64,000 nt of DNA from Streptomyces lateritius (GCF_014649715.1 NZ_BMTO01000008.1:235552-299551), one strand, 5' to 3'; shown: positions 1 through 8,339, counted from the stretch's first letter. Numbers and translations: made by a program. The notes: a model not told the origin generated them from the letters alone.

Positions 1-711
1 GCCGCCCGGGCGATCGCCGCCAAGAAGTGGGGGCTCGACCGGCCCCCGCTGGACGCGCCGGCCCCGCCCGCCGTGAAGCCGAGGATCACCACGCGCAAGG
101 GGTTCGAGACCGACGGCGAGGGTCTGCCGCCGGTCTTCACCACCGTGCCGACGAAGGAGAAGGTCGTCTTCCTGACGATCGACGACGGCGCGGAGAAGGA
201 CCCCGAGCTGCTGCGGATGATGAGCGAGCTGCGCATCCCGTACAGCGCCTTCCTCAGCGACTATCTCGTCAAGGAGGACTACGGCTACTTCAAGAAGATG
301 CAGGACGCCGGCGTCTCGCTGCACAACCACACCCTGAACCACCGCTACATGCCCGGGCTCTCCTACGAGGCGCAGAAGCGGGAGATCTGCGGGATGCAGG
401 ACACCATCGAGAAGCGGTACGGGAAGCGGCCCCCGCTCTTCCGGCCGCCGTACGGCAACTACAACGAGGACACGCTGCGCGCGGCCAGGTCGTGCGGGGT
501 GAAGGCGGTCCCGCTGTGGGCGGCGGAGGCGTTCCCGGACCGGATGGAGTGGCGCGAGTGGGACCGGGACCTGCACCCCGGTGACATCGTGCTCACGCAC
601 TTCCGCGGCAAGGGCGACTGGAAGGGCTCCATGCCGGACATGATCCGTCATGTGATGAAGACGATCACCGCCAAGGGCTACGCGGTCGCCAAACTCGAGG
701 ACTACGTGTGA
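1..711 (+). CDS. Polysaccharide deacetylase (NodB/CE4 family), 5' end outside window
   Basis: The reading frame is open from base 1 and ends with TGA at 709-711, so the N-terminus lies upstream of the window. The visible part is a NodB homology domain: FLTIDDGAE carries the metal/catalytic Asp pair, HNHTLNH the metal-binding His motif, and RPPYGNYNE the substrate-groove motif. The family removes N- or O-acetyl groups from cell-surface polysaccharides such as peptidoglycan or chitin-like polymers. This is probably a secreted or membrane-anchored envelope enzyme, but the export signal would lie outside the window. Its stop codon overlaps the GTG start of the next small gene, which suggests translational coupling. 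Family assignment is firm; the substrate is unknown. Confidence 0.9.
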   Translation, partial: AARAIAAKKWGLDRPPLDAPAPPAVKPRITTRKGFETDGEGLPPVFTTVPTKEKVVFLTIDDGAEKDPELLRMMSELRIPYSAFLSDYLVKEDYGYFKKMQDAGVSLHNHTLNHRYMPGLSYEAQKREICGMQDTIEKRYGKRPPLFRPPYGNYNEDTLRAARSCGVKAVPLWAAEAFPDRMEWREWDRDLHPGDIVLTHFRGKGDWKGSMPDMIRHVMKTITAKGYAVAKLEDYV

Positions 712-974
712 CCCGGGCGCGCCGGCTGCCGGCCGGCCTGGCCCTGGCCGGCGCGCTGCTCGCCCTCCCGGGGTGCGCGTCGTCCGTGGACCCGATCGAA
801 CGGCTGGGCCGCAAGGCGGCGGAGCGGGTGGGGGAGGGGCGGGCGATCCGCGAGGCGGCGGCCCGGGTGCTCGACGGAACTCTCCGGTCCGCGGTGCCGT
901 TTCCCGTACCGGACGCCCCGGCGTCGAGCCGGGCCGACCGCGCCGCCCGAGCACGCCACGGGACCGCCTCCTGA
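708..974 (+). CDS. Small putative lipoprotein (88 aa)
   Basis: A short frame starting at GTG 708 and overlapping the deacetylase stop as GTGA. It begins with basic residues, then a hydrophobic segment (about residues 8-21) ending in a lipobox-like LPGC, so it may be a lipoprotein anchored outside the membrane. The mature part of about 65 residues is Arg/Ala/Glu rich and has no recognisable domain. The overlap and the signal-like N-terminus support a real gene co-expressed with the deacetylase. No family is recognised, and the C-terminal half is compositionally plain, so this could still be a chance frame. Confidence 0.5.
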   Translation: MTRARRLPAGLALAGALLALPGCASSVDPIERLGRKAAERVGEGRAIREAAARVLDGTLRSAVPFPVPDAPASSRADRAARARHGTAS

Positions 975-1005
975 TCGCGCCGTGATCACGCCACATGGCT
1001 CTGAA

Positions 1006-1032
1006 TTGGCACTCCGCTTGACCGAGTGCTAA
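1006..1032. promoter_or_regulatory. CIRCE operator 1 (HrcA site)
   Basis: An inverted repeat, TTGGCACTC, nine bases, GAGTGCTAA, matches the CIRCE consensus at nearly every arm position. Its spacer contains the -35 hexamer TTGACC (1018-1023) of the groES promoter, so bound HrcA would block RNA polymerase. HrcA is encoded elsewhere. Confidence 0.95.
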
Positions 1033-1045
1033 TCGCGGTCATAGT
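1018..1045 (+). promoter_or_regulatory. groES-groEL1 promoter
   Basis: The -35 is TTGACC (1018-1023) and the -10 is CATAGT (1040-1045), with a 16-bp spacer. The predicted transcription start near 1052 falls between the two CIRCE elements, the usual arrangement in Streptomyces groESL1. Confidence 0.75.
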
Positions 1046-1052
1046 CTCAGCT

Positions 1053-1079
1053 CTGGCACTCACCACTGGAGAGTGCCAA
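1053..1079. promoter_or_regulatory. CIRCE operator 2 (HrcA site)
   Basis: A second CIRCE element, CTGGCACTC, nine bases, GAGTGCCAA, lies at or just after the predicted transcription start of groES. Together with the upstream copy it gives double HrcA control of the chaperonin operon. Confidence 0.95.
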
Positions 1080-1176
1080 CACAGCGACGGGCAGGTCCGG
1101 CACCCGCGACGACGGATCCACCTGGTCGCCACCTCAGACAGTCAACCCCGTGATCTCCGAAGGGGGAGGTCGGATC

Positions 1177-1485
1177 GTGACGACCACCAGCTCCAAGGTT
1201 GCCATCAAGCCGCTCGAGGACCGCATTGTGGTCCAGCCGCTCGACGCCGAGCAGACCACCGCCTCTGGCCTGGTCATCCCGGACACCGCCAAGGAGAAGC
1301 CCCAGGAGGGCGTCGTCCTGGCCGTGGGCCCGGGCCGCTTCGAGAACGGCGAGCGCCTGCCGCTCGACGTCAAGACCGGCGACATCGTGCTGTACAGCAA
1401 GTACGGCGGCACCGAGGTGAAGTACAGCGGCGAGGAGTACCTCGTCCTCTCGGCTCGCGACGTGCTCGCGATCGTCGAGAAGTAG
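1177..1485 (+). CDS. groES: Co-chaperonin GroES (Hsp10)
   Basis: 102 residues, the usual length. GroES forms the heptameric lid of the GroEL chamber and drives ATP-dependent protein folding in the cytoplasm. The sequence has the classic features: KPLEDRIVVQ near the start, the mobile loop around TTASGLVIPD, and the terminal YLVLSARDVLAIVEK. The start chosen is GTG 1177, preceded seven bases upstream by GGAGG (1165-1169). A GTG nine codons earlier would add residues absent from other GroES proteins. It is the first gene of a bicistronic heat-shock operon with groEL1, under two CIRCE sites. Confidence 0.97.
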   Translation: MTTTSSKVAIKPLEDRIVVQPLDAEQTTASGLVIPDTAKEKPQEGVVLAVGPGRFENGERLPLDVKTGDIVLYSKYGGTEVKYSGEEYLVLSARDVLAIVEK

Positions 1486-1603
1486 TTCACCGAAGTACCT
1501 GAGCACCTGAAGCAGATGCTTTGAGCTGCGCCCCGAGGCCCCTTCCGGGCGCCCCGGGGCGCAGTTCGTTCCACCCGATTTCCGAGAGGGCTGAACCGCT
1601 CCC

Positions 1604-3232
1604 ATGGCGAAGATCCTGAAGTTCGACGAGGACGCCCGTCGCGCCCTTGAGCGCGGCGTCAACAAGCTTGCCGACACGGTGAAGGTGACGATCGGCCCCA
1701 AGGGCCGCAACGTCGTCATCGACAAGAAGTTCGGCGCCCCCACCATCACCAACGACGGTGTCACGATCGCCCGCGAGGTCGAGATCGAGGACCCGTACGA
1801 GAACCTCGGCGCCCAGCTGGTGAAGGAGGTGGCGACCAAGACCAACGACATCGCGGGTGACGGCACCACCACCGCCACCGTGCTCGCCCAGGCGCTCGTC
1901 CGCGAGGGACTGCGCAACGTCGCCGCCGGCGCTTCCCCGGCCGCCCTGAAGAAGGGCATCGACGCCGCGGTCAAGGCCGTGTCCGAGGAGCTCCTCGCGA
2001 CCGCCCGCCCCATCGAGGACAAGTCCGACATCGCCGCCGTGGCCGCGCTCTCCGCGCAGGACCAGCAGGTCGGCGAGCTCATCGCCGAGGCGATGGACAA
2101 GGTCGGCAAGGACGGTGTCATCACCGTCGAGGAGTCCAACACCTTCGGCCTGGAGCTCGACTTCACCGAGGGCATGGCCTTCGACAAGGGCTACCTGTCC
2201 CCGTACATGGTGACCGACCAGGAGCGTATGGAGGCCGTCCTCGACGACCCGTACATCCTGATCCACCAGGGCAAGATCTCCTCGATCCAGGACATGCTGC
2301 CCCTCCTGGAGAAGGTCATCCAGGCCGGCTCCAGCAAGCCGCTGCTGATCATCGCCGAGGACGTCGAGGGCGAGGCCCTGTCGACCCTGGTCGTCAACAA
2401 GATCCGTGGCACCTTCAACGCCGTGGCCGTCAAGGCCCCGGGCTTCGGCGACCGCCGCAAGGCGATGCTCGGCGACATGGCCACCCTCACCGGTGCCACC
2501 GTCATCGCCGAGGAGGTCGGACTCAAGCTCGACCAGGCCGGCCTGGACGTGCTGGGCACCGCCCGCCGTGTGACGATCACCAAGGACGACACCACCATCG
2601 TCGACGGTGGCGGCAACTCCGAGGACGTGCAGGGCCGCGTCAACCAGATCAAGGCCGAGATCGAGACCACGGACTCCGACTGGGACCGCGAGAAGCTCCA
2701 GGAGCGCCTCGCGAAGCTGGCCGGCGGCGTGTGCGTGATCAAGGTCGGCGCCGCCACCGAGGTGGAGCTCAAGGAGCGCAAGCACCGTCTGGAGGACGCC
2801 ATCTCCGCGACCCGCGCCGCGGTCGAGGAGGGCATCATCTCCGGTGGTGGCTCCGCTCTGGTCCACGCCGCCAAGGTGCTCGAGGGCAACCTCGACAAGC
2901 AGGGCGACGAGGCCACCGGTGTCGCCGTCGTCCGCCGCGCCGTCGTCGAGCCGCTGCGCTGGATCGCCGAGAACGCCGGCCTCGAGGGCTACGTCATCAC
3001 CTCCAAGGTGGCGGAGCTCGACAAGGGCCAGGGCTTCAACGCCGCGACCGGCGAGTACGGCGACCTGATCAAGGCCGGTGTCATCGACCCGGTGAAGGTG
3101 ACGCGCTCCGCGCTGGAGAACGCCGCCTCGATCGCCTCCCTGCTGCTCACGACCGAGACCCTGGTCGTCGAGAAGAAGGAAGAGGAGCCGGCGGACGCGG
3201 GCCACGGCCACGGTCACGGCCACTCCCACTGA
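1604..3232 (+). CDS. groEL1: Chaperonin GroEL1 (Hsp60), His-rich C-terminus
   Basis: 542 residues, full length. Tetradecameric ATP-dependent folding chamber working with the GroES encoded 118 bp upstream. Visible signatures include the nucleotide-binding GDGTTTATVLAQ segment and the AAVEEGIISGGGSAL region. The C-terminus is GHGHGHGHSH instead of the Gly-Met tail of housekeeping GroEL. In Actinobacteria this His-rich tail marks the GroEL1 paralogue found in the groES operon; a second, essential groEL2 normally lies elsewhere and is not in this window. Expression is heat-inducible through the CIRCE/HrcA sites, and a GC-rich hairpin terminator follows. Confidence 0.97.
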   Translation: MAKILKFDEDARRALERGVNKLADTVKVTIGPKGRNVVIDKKFGAPTITNDGVTIAREVEIEDPYENLGAQLVKEVATKTNDIAGDGTTTATVLAQALVREGLRNVAAGASPAALKKGIDAAVKAVSEELLATARPIEDKSDIAAVAALSAQDQQVGELIAEAMDKVGKDGVITVEESNTFGLELDFTEGMAFDKGYLSPYMVTDQERMEAVLDDPYILIHQGKISSIQDMLPLLEKVIQAGSSKPLLIIAEDVEGEALSTLVVNKIRGTFNAVAVKAPGFGDRRKAMLGDMATLTGATVIAEEVGLKLDQAGLDVLGTARRVTITKDDTTIVDGGGNSEDVQGRVNQIKAEIETTDSDWDREKLQERLAKLAGGVCVIKVGAATEVELKERKHRLEDAISATRAAVEEGIISGGGSALVHAAKVLEGNLDKQGDEATGVAVVRRAVVEPLRWIAENAGLEGYVITSKVAELDKGQGFNAATGEYGDLIKAGVIDPVKVTRSALENAASIASLLLTTETLVVEKKEEEPADAGHGHGHGHSH

Positions 3233-3270
3233 GGCCGTTCGTAGCCGCTCGTAGCTGAGCACCGCTGATC

Positions 3271-3312
3271 ACCGAGGCCCGGGGCCCCCGCGAGGGGGCG
3301 CCGGGCCTCGGT
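3271..3312. terminator. Terminator after groEL1 (bidirectional)
   Basis: A 12-bp perfect arm pair, ACCGAGGCCCGG (3271-3282) and CCGGGCCTCGGT (3301-3312), with further GC pairing inside. It lies between the convergent groEL1 and SnoaL-like genes and can serve both. Confidence 0.85.
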
Positions 3313-3341
3313 GTCGTCCGGGTGGTGTCCGGCCTCGGACG

Positions 3342-4040
3342 TCAGGCTTCGACGGCGCCGAGCTGGCCCATCAGACCGAGCTGGTCGTACTGCCACCACC
3401 CCTCGACGATCTTGCCGTCGTCGCGGAAGCGGTGGATGACCGTCCCCGTCATCGAGATCTCCCTGCCGGTCGCCTCGATCCCCATGAACTCGCCGGTGTG
3501 CGTGGCGTTCCAGGTCCAGCGGGTGCAGACCCGGTCGCCCTCCGCGATCTGGTCGTCGACGGTGAACGTGAACCTGAAGCCGCCGCGCCACTCGTCCAGC
3601 TCCCGCCGGACCGCGTCCATGCCGATGGCGTCCTGCGGATTGGTCGGGTCATGGTCGTGGTAGCCCTCGGCGAAGACCTCGTCCAGCGGTCCGAGCTCGC
3701 CCTCGGCGGCCGCCAGCTCGAAGAACCGCCGGGCCGTCGCCTTGTACAGCTGCTCGTCGCGCACGACGTCCAGGTCGGTGAAGGTCGGCATCTCGTCACA
3801 GAGCGCGACCATCTCCTGGAAGATCCGGTCGGTCTCGGGAAGCTGCGAGTTCCTCATCGCCACGTCGTACGAGGGGAACTCGACGATCTCCACGAAGTGG
3901 GAGGCGTCGGAGCGGTCCTTGGCGAGGATGCTGTGCGTGGCGGTGCGCTTGCCCTTGGTCTGCTCGACCCACTTGTCCATGAGCCGGTTCATGTCGTCGA
4001 ACCGCTGAGTCTTGCAATCGATGATCTGTACGAATGTCAT
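3342..4040 (-). CDS. SnoaL/NTF2-like protein with N-terminal ABM-like domain
   Basis: 232 residues in two parts. Residues about 1-95 look like an antibiotic-biosynthesis-monooxygenase type ferredoxin-like domain (MTFVQIIDCKTQRFDDMNRL and FVEIVEFPSYDVA). Residues about 105-230 look like a SnoaL/NTF2-like cone (HDHDPTNPQDAIGMDAVRRE, then WTWNATHTGEFMGIEATG). SnoaL-like domains include ester cyclases, but many are non-enzymatic binders. The ATG at 4040 follows a GGGAGG ribosome site. It is the last gene of a minus-strand run with a hydroxyacid dehydrogenase and a sugar ABC transporter, 51 bp after the dehydrogenase. It could have its own promoter, since no sugar-related function is obvious. Confidence 0.8.
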   Translation of the reverse strand: MTFVQIIDCKTQRFDDMNRLMDKWVEQTKGKRTATHSILAKDRSDASHFVEIVEFPSYDVAMRNSQLPETDRIFQEMVALCDEMPTFTDLDVVRDEQLYKATARRFFELAAAEGELGPLDEVFAEGYHDHDPTNPQDAIGMDAVRRELDEWRGGFRFTFTVDDQIAEGDRVCTRWTWNATHTGEFMGIEATGREISMTGTVIHRFRDDGKIVEGWWQYDQLGLMGQLGAVEA

Positions 4041-4091
4041 GGCGCCTCCCGAACCGGGTGGGACACCTCCATGCTAGGACGGTCCCTCCGG

Positions 4092-5120
4092 TCAGGCCGA
4101 CCGCTCCAGGGCGGTCGGAAGCACGGCCTCCCGGAAGGGTTCGCCGCGCACGTACCGTTCCAGCTCGTCCAGCGCCTGGTCCGCCATCCGGTGCAGCTCG
4201 TTGCCGAGGGACCCCGCCACATGCGGGGTGAGCAGGACGTTCGGCAGCTCGTACAGGGGCGAGCCGGCCGGGGGAACCTCCGGGTCCGTGACGTCGAGGA
4301 CCGCGTGCAGGCGGCCGGCCCGCAGGTGGGGGAGGAGAGCGGCCTCGTCGACCAGGGAGCCGCGGGCGGTGTTGATCAGCGTCGCTCCGTCCGGCATCGC
4401 CGCCAGCTGCGCCGCCCCGACCATCCGGTGGGTGGCGGGAAGTTGGGGGGCGTGCACGGAGACGATCGACGCGCGGGCGCACAACTCGTCCAGGGACACG
4501 AGCTCGACACCCAGCCCCCCGGCCTCGGCGGGCTCCACGTACGGGTCGTGGAGCAGTACCTCGAAGTCGAAGGGGCGCAGCAGCTCGATCACCCGCCGCC
4601 CGATCCGGGAGGCGCCGACGAGTCCGACCGTACGCCGGTAGTTGCCCCAGACCGTCGACTCGGCCGTCCATGCGTGGTCGGCGCGGACCTCCGCGTACCG
4701 CTGGGCGGCGTGCAGGACGCGTTTGCCGGCGAAGAGGATCGCGGCGAGCGTGTACTCGGCGACGGGCAGGGCGTTGGCCGCCGCCGCCGAGGTGACGGCG
4801 AGGCCCCGCTCCCAGCAGGCGTCGGTGATGTGGTGCTTGACCGAACCGGCCGCGTGGACGACGGCCCGCAGGCGCGGGGCGCGCTCCAGGACGGCGGCGG
4901 TCAGCGGCGGGGCACCCCAGCAGGTGAGGAGGACTTCCGCCTCGGCGAGCGCCGCGACGACCTCGGGGGCGGGGGTCGCGAGGTCGTGTGCGACCAGGTG
5001 GGGGTCGGTACGGGTGAGGGCGGCGAGCCGGGCGCGGTGGGCGTCGGTCAGCAGGCGCTCCGGGATGCCCGGGTCCATCGAGAGCAGGAGTGCCGGCCGG
5101 TTGTCAGTGGCGTGGTGCAT
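4092..5120 (-). CDS. D-isomer-specific 2-hydroxyacid dehydrogenase family protein
   Basis: 342 residues. NAD(P)-dependent oxidoreductase of the D-2-hydroxyacid dehydrogenase superfamily. The Rossmann motif is GLVGASRIGRRV. The catalytic region reads NTARGSLVDE, then LHAVLDVTDPE and LLTPHVAGS, which supply the expected Arg, Glu and His. The start was set at ATG 5120 (MHHATDNRP); the frame is open further upstream, but there it overlaps the permease gene in another register. It lies 17 bp behind the permease gene in the same operon, so it probably acts on the imported compound or its oxidised derivative (inference). The exact substrate cannot be read from sequence. Confidence 0.9.
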   Translation of the reverse strand: MHHATDNRPALLLSMDPGIPERLLTDAHRARLAALTRTDPHLVAHDLATPAPEVVAALAEAEVLLTCWGAPPLTAAVLERAPRLRAVVHAAGSVKHHITDACWERGLAVTSAAAANALPVAEYTLAAILFAGKRVLHAAQRYAEVRADHAWTAESTVWGNYRRTVGLVGASRIGRRVIELLRPFDFEVLLHDPYVEPAEAGGLGVELVSLDELCARASIVSVHAPQLPATHRMVGAAQLAAMPDGATLINTARGSLVDEAALLPHLRAGRLHAVLDVTDPEVPPAGSPLYELPNVLLTPHVAGSLGNELHRMADQALDELERYVRGEPFREAVLPTALERSA

Positions 5121-5137
5121 GGTGGAACTCGTGCTCC

Positions 5138-5992
5138 TCACTTGACGCTGCCGGCGGTCAGGCCGGCCTTCCAGTGGCGCTGGAGGGAGACGAAGGCGAC
5201 GACCAGGGGGACGACGGCGAGCAGGGACCCGGTGACGACGAGGGGGTAGAAGTCGGGTTCCGCGTGGGCGTTGCTGTTCCATGCGTACAACCCGAGACTC
5301 AGCGGGAAGAGCTTCTGGTCGGAGAGCATCACCAGGGGGAGGAAGAAGTTGTTCCAGATGGCGGTGAACTGGAAGAGGAAGACGGTCACGAACCCCGGCA
5401 TGACCATGCGCAGACCGATCGACCAGAAGGTGCGCAGTTCGCCGGCGCCGTCGATACGGGCGGCTTCGAGGGCCTCGTCGGGGATGTAGCCGGCACTGAA
5501 GACCCGGGAGAGGTAGACCCCGAAGGGGTTGACCAGGACGGGGATCAGCACGGCCCAGTAGGTGTTGACGATGCCCACCTCGCTGGCGAGAAGGTACATG
5601 GGCAGGGCGAGCGCGGTGGTGGGGACGAGGACGCCGAGCAGAACGACGGCGAAGAGCTTCTCCTTGCCCCGGAAGTCGTACTTGTCGAAGGCGTAGCCCG
5701 CGGCGACGCTGATCAGCGAACAGACGACGGCGCCCAGGCCGGCGTAGAGCAGGCTGTTGACGTACCAGTGGAAGTAGATGCCGTCGTTGTACTCGGCGAG
5801 GCGGCTCAGGTTGCCGCCGAGGTCGAAGCCCTCGAAGGAGAAGGCGTTTCCGGCGAGCAGTCCGCCCGCGTCCTTGGTGGCCGCGGTCACCAGCCAGACG
5901 AGGGGGAAGAGCATGTAGACGACGGCGAGGACGAGCGCTCCGTTGACGGCGGTCTTGGAGAGCCAGGCGCTCTGGGGGCGGGGCCTGCTCAT
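5138..5992 (-). CDS. Carbohydrate ABC transporter permease (MalG type)
   Basis: 284 residues with about six membrane segments, beginning with a hydrophobic stretch after the basic N-terminus MSRPRPQ. The cytoplasmic EAA loop, which docks the ATPase, is seen as EALEAARIDGAGELRTFWSI. It pairs with the neighbouring MalF-type permease to form the channel of a CUT1-class sugar importer. The ATG at 5992 overlaps the stop of the upstream permease by four bases (ATGA), indicating tight translational coupling. No ATPase gene is adjacent, as is common in Streptomyces, where the shared MsiK ATPase energises many CUT1 importers. Confidence 0.95.
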   Translation of the reverse strand: MSRPRPQSAWLSKTAVNGALVLAVVYMLFPLVWLVTAATKDAGGLLAGNAFSFEGFDLGGNLSRLAEYNDGIYFHWYVNSLLYAGLGAVVCSLISVAAGYAFDKYDFRGKEKLFAVVLLGVLVPTTALALPMYLLASEVGIVNTYWAVLIPVLVNPFGVYLSRVFSAGYIPDEALEAARIDGAGELRTFWSIGLRMVMPGFVTVFLFQFTAIWNNFFLPLVMLSDQKLFPLSLGLYAWNSNAHAEPDFYPLVVTGSLLAVVPLVVAFVSLQRHWKAGLTAGSVK

Positions 5993-6879
5993 GCTGCCTT
6001 CTCCTTCCGGCGGCCGGTCAGCCGTGTGACGCCGAAGGAGAGCAGCGCGGCGGTCAGGGCGAGGAGGACGGAGGCCGCGGCCGCGAGCCCGTAGTCGTTG
6101 CGGTCGAAGGCCGCGGTGTACGCGTACATGTTCGGCGTCCAGGTCGAGGTGACGGCGGAGCCCGTGCCCTTGTTGAGGATCAGCGGCTCGGTGAACAGCT
6201 GCAGCGAGCCGATGACGGTGAAGAGACCGACCATCACGAGGGAGGCGCGGACGAGCGGGACCTTGATGCTGAAGGCGATGCGCCAGGAGCCGGCCCCGTC
6301 GACGGTGGCCGCCTCCAGGACCGAGCGGTCGATGGCCTGCAGGGCGGCGTAGAAGATCACCATGTTGTAGCCGAGCCATTCCCACAGGGCGATGTTGACC
6401 ACGGAGGGGAGTGCTCCCCCGGGTGAGAAGAAGTCGAAGCCGATGCCGCCGGCCTCCATGGCCTCGACGACCGGGCTGAGTTGGGGGGTGTAGAGGTAGA
6501 CCCAGATCAGCGCGGCGATGATCCCGGGGACCGCGTGCGGCAGGAAGAGCGCGAGCTGGAAGAAGCGGCGGGCGCGGGCGAGCGCGGAGTCGAGCAGCAG
6601 GGCGAGCCCGAGTGCCCCGGCGATCAGCAGCGGAATGTAGAACAGGCAGTATCCGAGCAGTACGCCGAAGCCCTCGCGGAAGGCCCGGTCACCCAGTGCC
6701 GCGGTGTAGTTGTCGAGTCCCGTGAAGACGGTCTCGGTGCCGCCGAAGCCCAGCCCCGACTGCTTCTCCGTGAACAGGCTGAGCCAGACCGCGTATCCGA
6801 TCGGCACCACCATCACCGCGGTGAACAGGACGAAGAAGGGGGTCAGCAGGAACGCTGCGGCACGGGTGCGGGCCTTCAC
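5989..6879 (-). CDS. Carbohydrate ABC transporter permease (MalF type)
   Basis: 296 residues with six predicted membrane helices. The EAA motif is visible as VLEAATVDGAGSWRIAFSIK. It is the first permease of a CUT1 sugar importer and forms a heterodimer with the MalG-type protein encoded immediately downstream (4-bp overlap). It starts 4 bp after the stop of the substrate-binding protein gene, so the three transport genes form one transcription unit. Substrate unknown. Confidence 0.95.
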   Translation of the reverse strand: MKARTRAAAFLLTPFFVLFTAVMVVPIGYAVWLSLFTEKQSGLGFGGTETVFTGLDNYTAALGDRAFREGFGVLLGYCLFYIPLLIAGALGLALLLDSALARARRFFQLALFLPHAVPGIIAALIWVYLYTPQLSPVVEAMEAGGIGFDFFSPGGALPSVVNIALWEWLGYNMVIFYAALQAIDRSVLEAATVDGAGSWRIAFSIKVPLVRASLVMVGLFTVIGSLQLFTEPLILNKGTGSAVTSTWTPNMYAYTAAFDRNDYGLAAAASVLLALTAALLSFGVTRLTGRRKEKAA

Positions 6880-6883
6880 CGGG

Positions 6884-8200
6884 TCAGCCCTCGACCTTCA
6901 GGCCGCGCTTCTTCAGCTCGGCGACCGTCGCCTCGTGTCCGGTCCTGATCGCGTCGGCGATCGTGGGGCCACCCTTGGTGATCTTGCCGAACTGGTCCTT
7001 GATGGCGGTGTTGGTGGTGCCGGTGGTCGGACCCCAGGCCCAGTTCTGGCCGATGGAGGCGCCGGACCGCTCGAAGAGGGCGTAGATGTCCTGACCGCCG
7101 TAGTAGCTCGCGTCGAAGGCCTGCTTGGCGACCGGGCGGAGCGCGGTGGCGGCGGGGAAGGCGCTGGAGGTGCCGGAGGCGATACGGGCCTTGACACCGG
7201 CCTCGGTGGTGGACATCCACTCGGCGAACTCGACGGCCGCCGCCTTGTTCCGGCTGTCCTTGGTCACCGCGAAGGTGGAGCCGCCGAGCATGCCGCTGGC
7301 GGGCTTGCCGTCCCAGCTCGGCATGGGCGCCACCGCCCACTTGCCGTTCTGCTCGGGCAGGGTGCCCTTGAGGACTCCCGCGCCCCAGGAGGCGCCGAGG
7401 TAGCCGATGGTGGTGCCGTTCTTGAGCGAGCCGGTCCACTCGGGACTGAAGGAGGCGTTCTTGTGGACGAGGTCGGCGTCGACCAGGCCCTGCCAGTAGG
7501 CGGCGACTTTGGTGGTGGCCGGGTCCGTGGTGTCGATCTTCCAGGTGTCGTTCTCGGCCTTGAACCACTGGGCGCCGGCCTGCCAGGCCATCGCCTCGAA
7601 GGTGGTCGGGTCGTCCGGGAAGAAGGTGCCGATACGGGCCTTGGCGTCGGCCTTCCTCACCTTCTCCGCGGCCGCCTTGAATTCGTCCCAGGTCTTGGGG
7701 ACGGCCACCTGGTACTTCTCGAACAGGTCCTTGCGGTAGAAGAAGGCCTGCGGGGCGGCGTCGAAGGGGACGGCCCAGGTCTTGCCGCCGAGGGTGGTGA
7801 GCTCCACCGCCTGTGGCAGCAGCTTGGCCCGGTCCGCCTCGGTGAACTCGTCGCCGATGTCCTGCAGGGCGCCGGAGCTGACGAACTCGGGGAGCGAGGA
7901 GTACTCGATGGAGACGAGGTCGGGCGCGTTGCCCGCCTTCACGGCGTTGGAGATCTTGGCGTAGCCGCCGGCGGTGCCGGAGGGGATCTCCTCGAACGTC
8001 ACCCGGATGTTCTTGTGGGAGGCGTTGAACGCGTCCACCACGTCCTTGGAGCCCTTGGCCCAGCCCCAGAAGGTGATGGTGACGGGCTTGTTCGCTGACG
8101 ATCCGGCACTGTCACCACCGCCGCCGCACGCCGTGAGAACGGCGAGGGCGGTGGCGGTGCCGGCTATGACACGGGACGTTCTGTTCCAAGTACGGCTCAT
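6884..8200 (-). CDS. Sugar ABC transporter substrate-binding lipoprotein
   Basis: 438 residues. A basic N-terminus, a hydrophobic stretch and a lipobox (VLTAC, Cys about 25) mark a lipoprotein tethered outside the membrane. The mature part is a family 1 extracellular solute-binding protein of the maltose-binding fold (VTITFWGWAKGSKDVVDAFN at the start, IEYSSLPEFVSSGALQDIGDE further on). It delivers the sugar to the two permeases encoded directly downstream. An AGGAG ribosome site precedes ATG 8200. It is first in a minus-strand operon that begins 139 bp from the regulator gene, and the gap contains an operator palindrome and a promoter. Confidence 0.95.
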   Translation of the reverse strand: MSRTWNRTSRVIAGTATALAVLTACGGGGDSAGSSANKPVTITFWGWAKGSKDVVDAFNASHKNIRVTFEEIPSGTAGGYAKISNAVKAGNAPDLVSIEYSSLPEFVSSGALQDIGDEFTEADRAKLLPQAVELTTLGGKTWAVPFDAAPQAFFYRKDLFEKYQVAVPKTWDEFKAAAEKVRKADAKARIGTFFPDDPTTFEAMAWQAGAQWFKAENDTWKIDTTDPATTKVAAYWQGLVDADLVHKNASFSPEWTGSLKNGTTIGYLGASWGAGVLKGTLPEQNGKWAVAPMPSWDGKPASGMLGGSTFAVTKDSRNKAAAVEFAEWMSTTEAGVKARIASGTSSAFPAATALRPVAKQAFDASYYGGQDIYALFERSGASIGQNWAWGPTTGTTNTAIKDQFGKITKGGPTIADAIRTGHEATVAELKKRGLKVEG

Positions 8201-8241
8201 GGCACGGCTCCTGGGGCGGCGGCACGGGGTGTGTGGCCGTG

Positions 8242-8270
8242 ATCCTGCGACCGTCCATGACCGAAGTCAA
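8242..8270 (-). promoter_or_regulatory. Predicted promoter of the sugar ABC operon
   Basis: Read on the minus strand: -35 TTGACT (8265-8270), 17-bp spacer, -10 CAGGAT (8242-8247). The operator palindrome 8286-8311 lies just upstream of this -35. If this promoter is right, the site occupies about -50 to -76, which would fit activation or looping better than simple blocking; another promoter nearer the palindrome is possible. Confidence 0.5.
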
Positions 8271-8285
8271 GAGCGAAAGATTGAT

Positions 8286-8311
8286 TGATCGAAAAAAGCT
8301 CACTTCGATCA
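8286..8311. promoter_or_regulatory. Operator palindrome of the sugar locus, copy 1
   Basis: TGATCGAA (8286-8293), ten bases, TTCGATCA (8304-8311). The arms are perfect 8-bp inverted repeats, and the same arms with the same 10-bp spacing recur at 9521-9546. The most economical reading is a binding site for the DeoR/LacI-hybrid regulator encoded between the two copies. Confidence 0.8.
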
Positions 8312-8339
8312 GAGAGTGGACTGTGCGGCAGCCGCGGGG

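Noticed and set aside
1060..2187. Long minus-strand open frames through groES, groEL1 and most other plus-strand genes (for example 1487-3262, 16552-18267, 27940-31851)
   Set aside because: They are shadows of high-GC codon usage opposite well-recognised genes; their translations are low-complexity Gly/Arg/Val/Leu with no domain match and no ribosome site.
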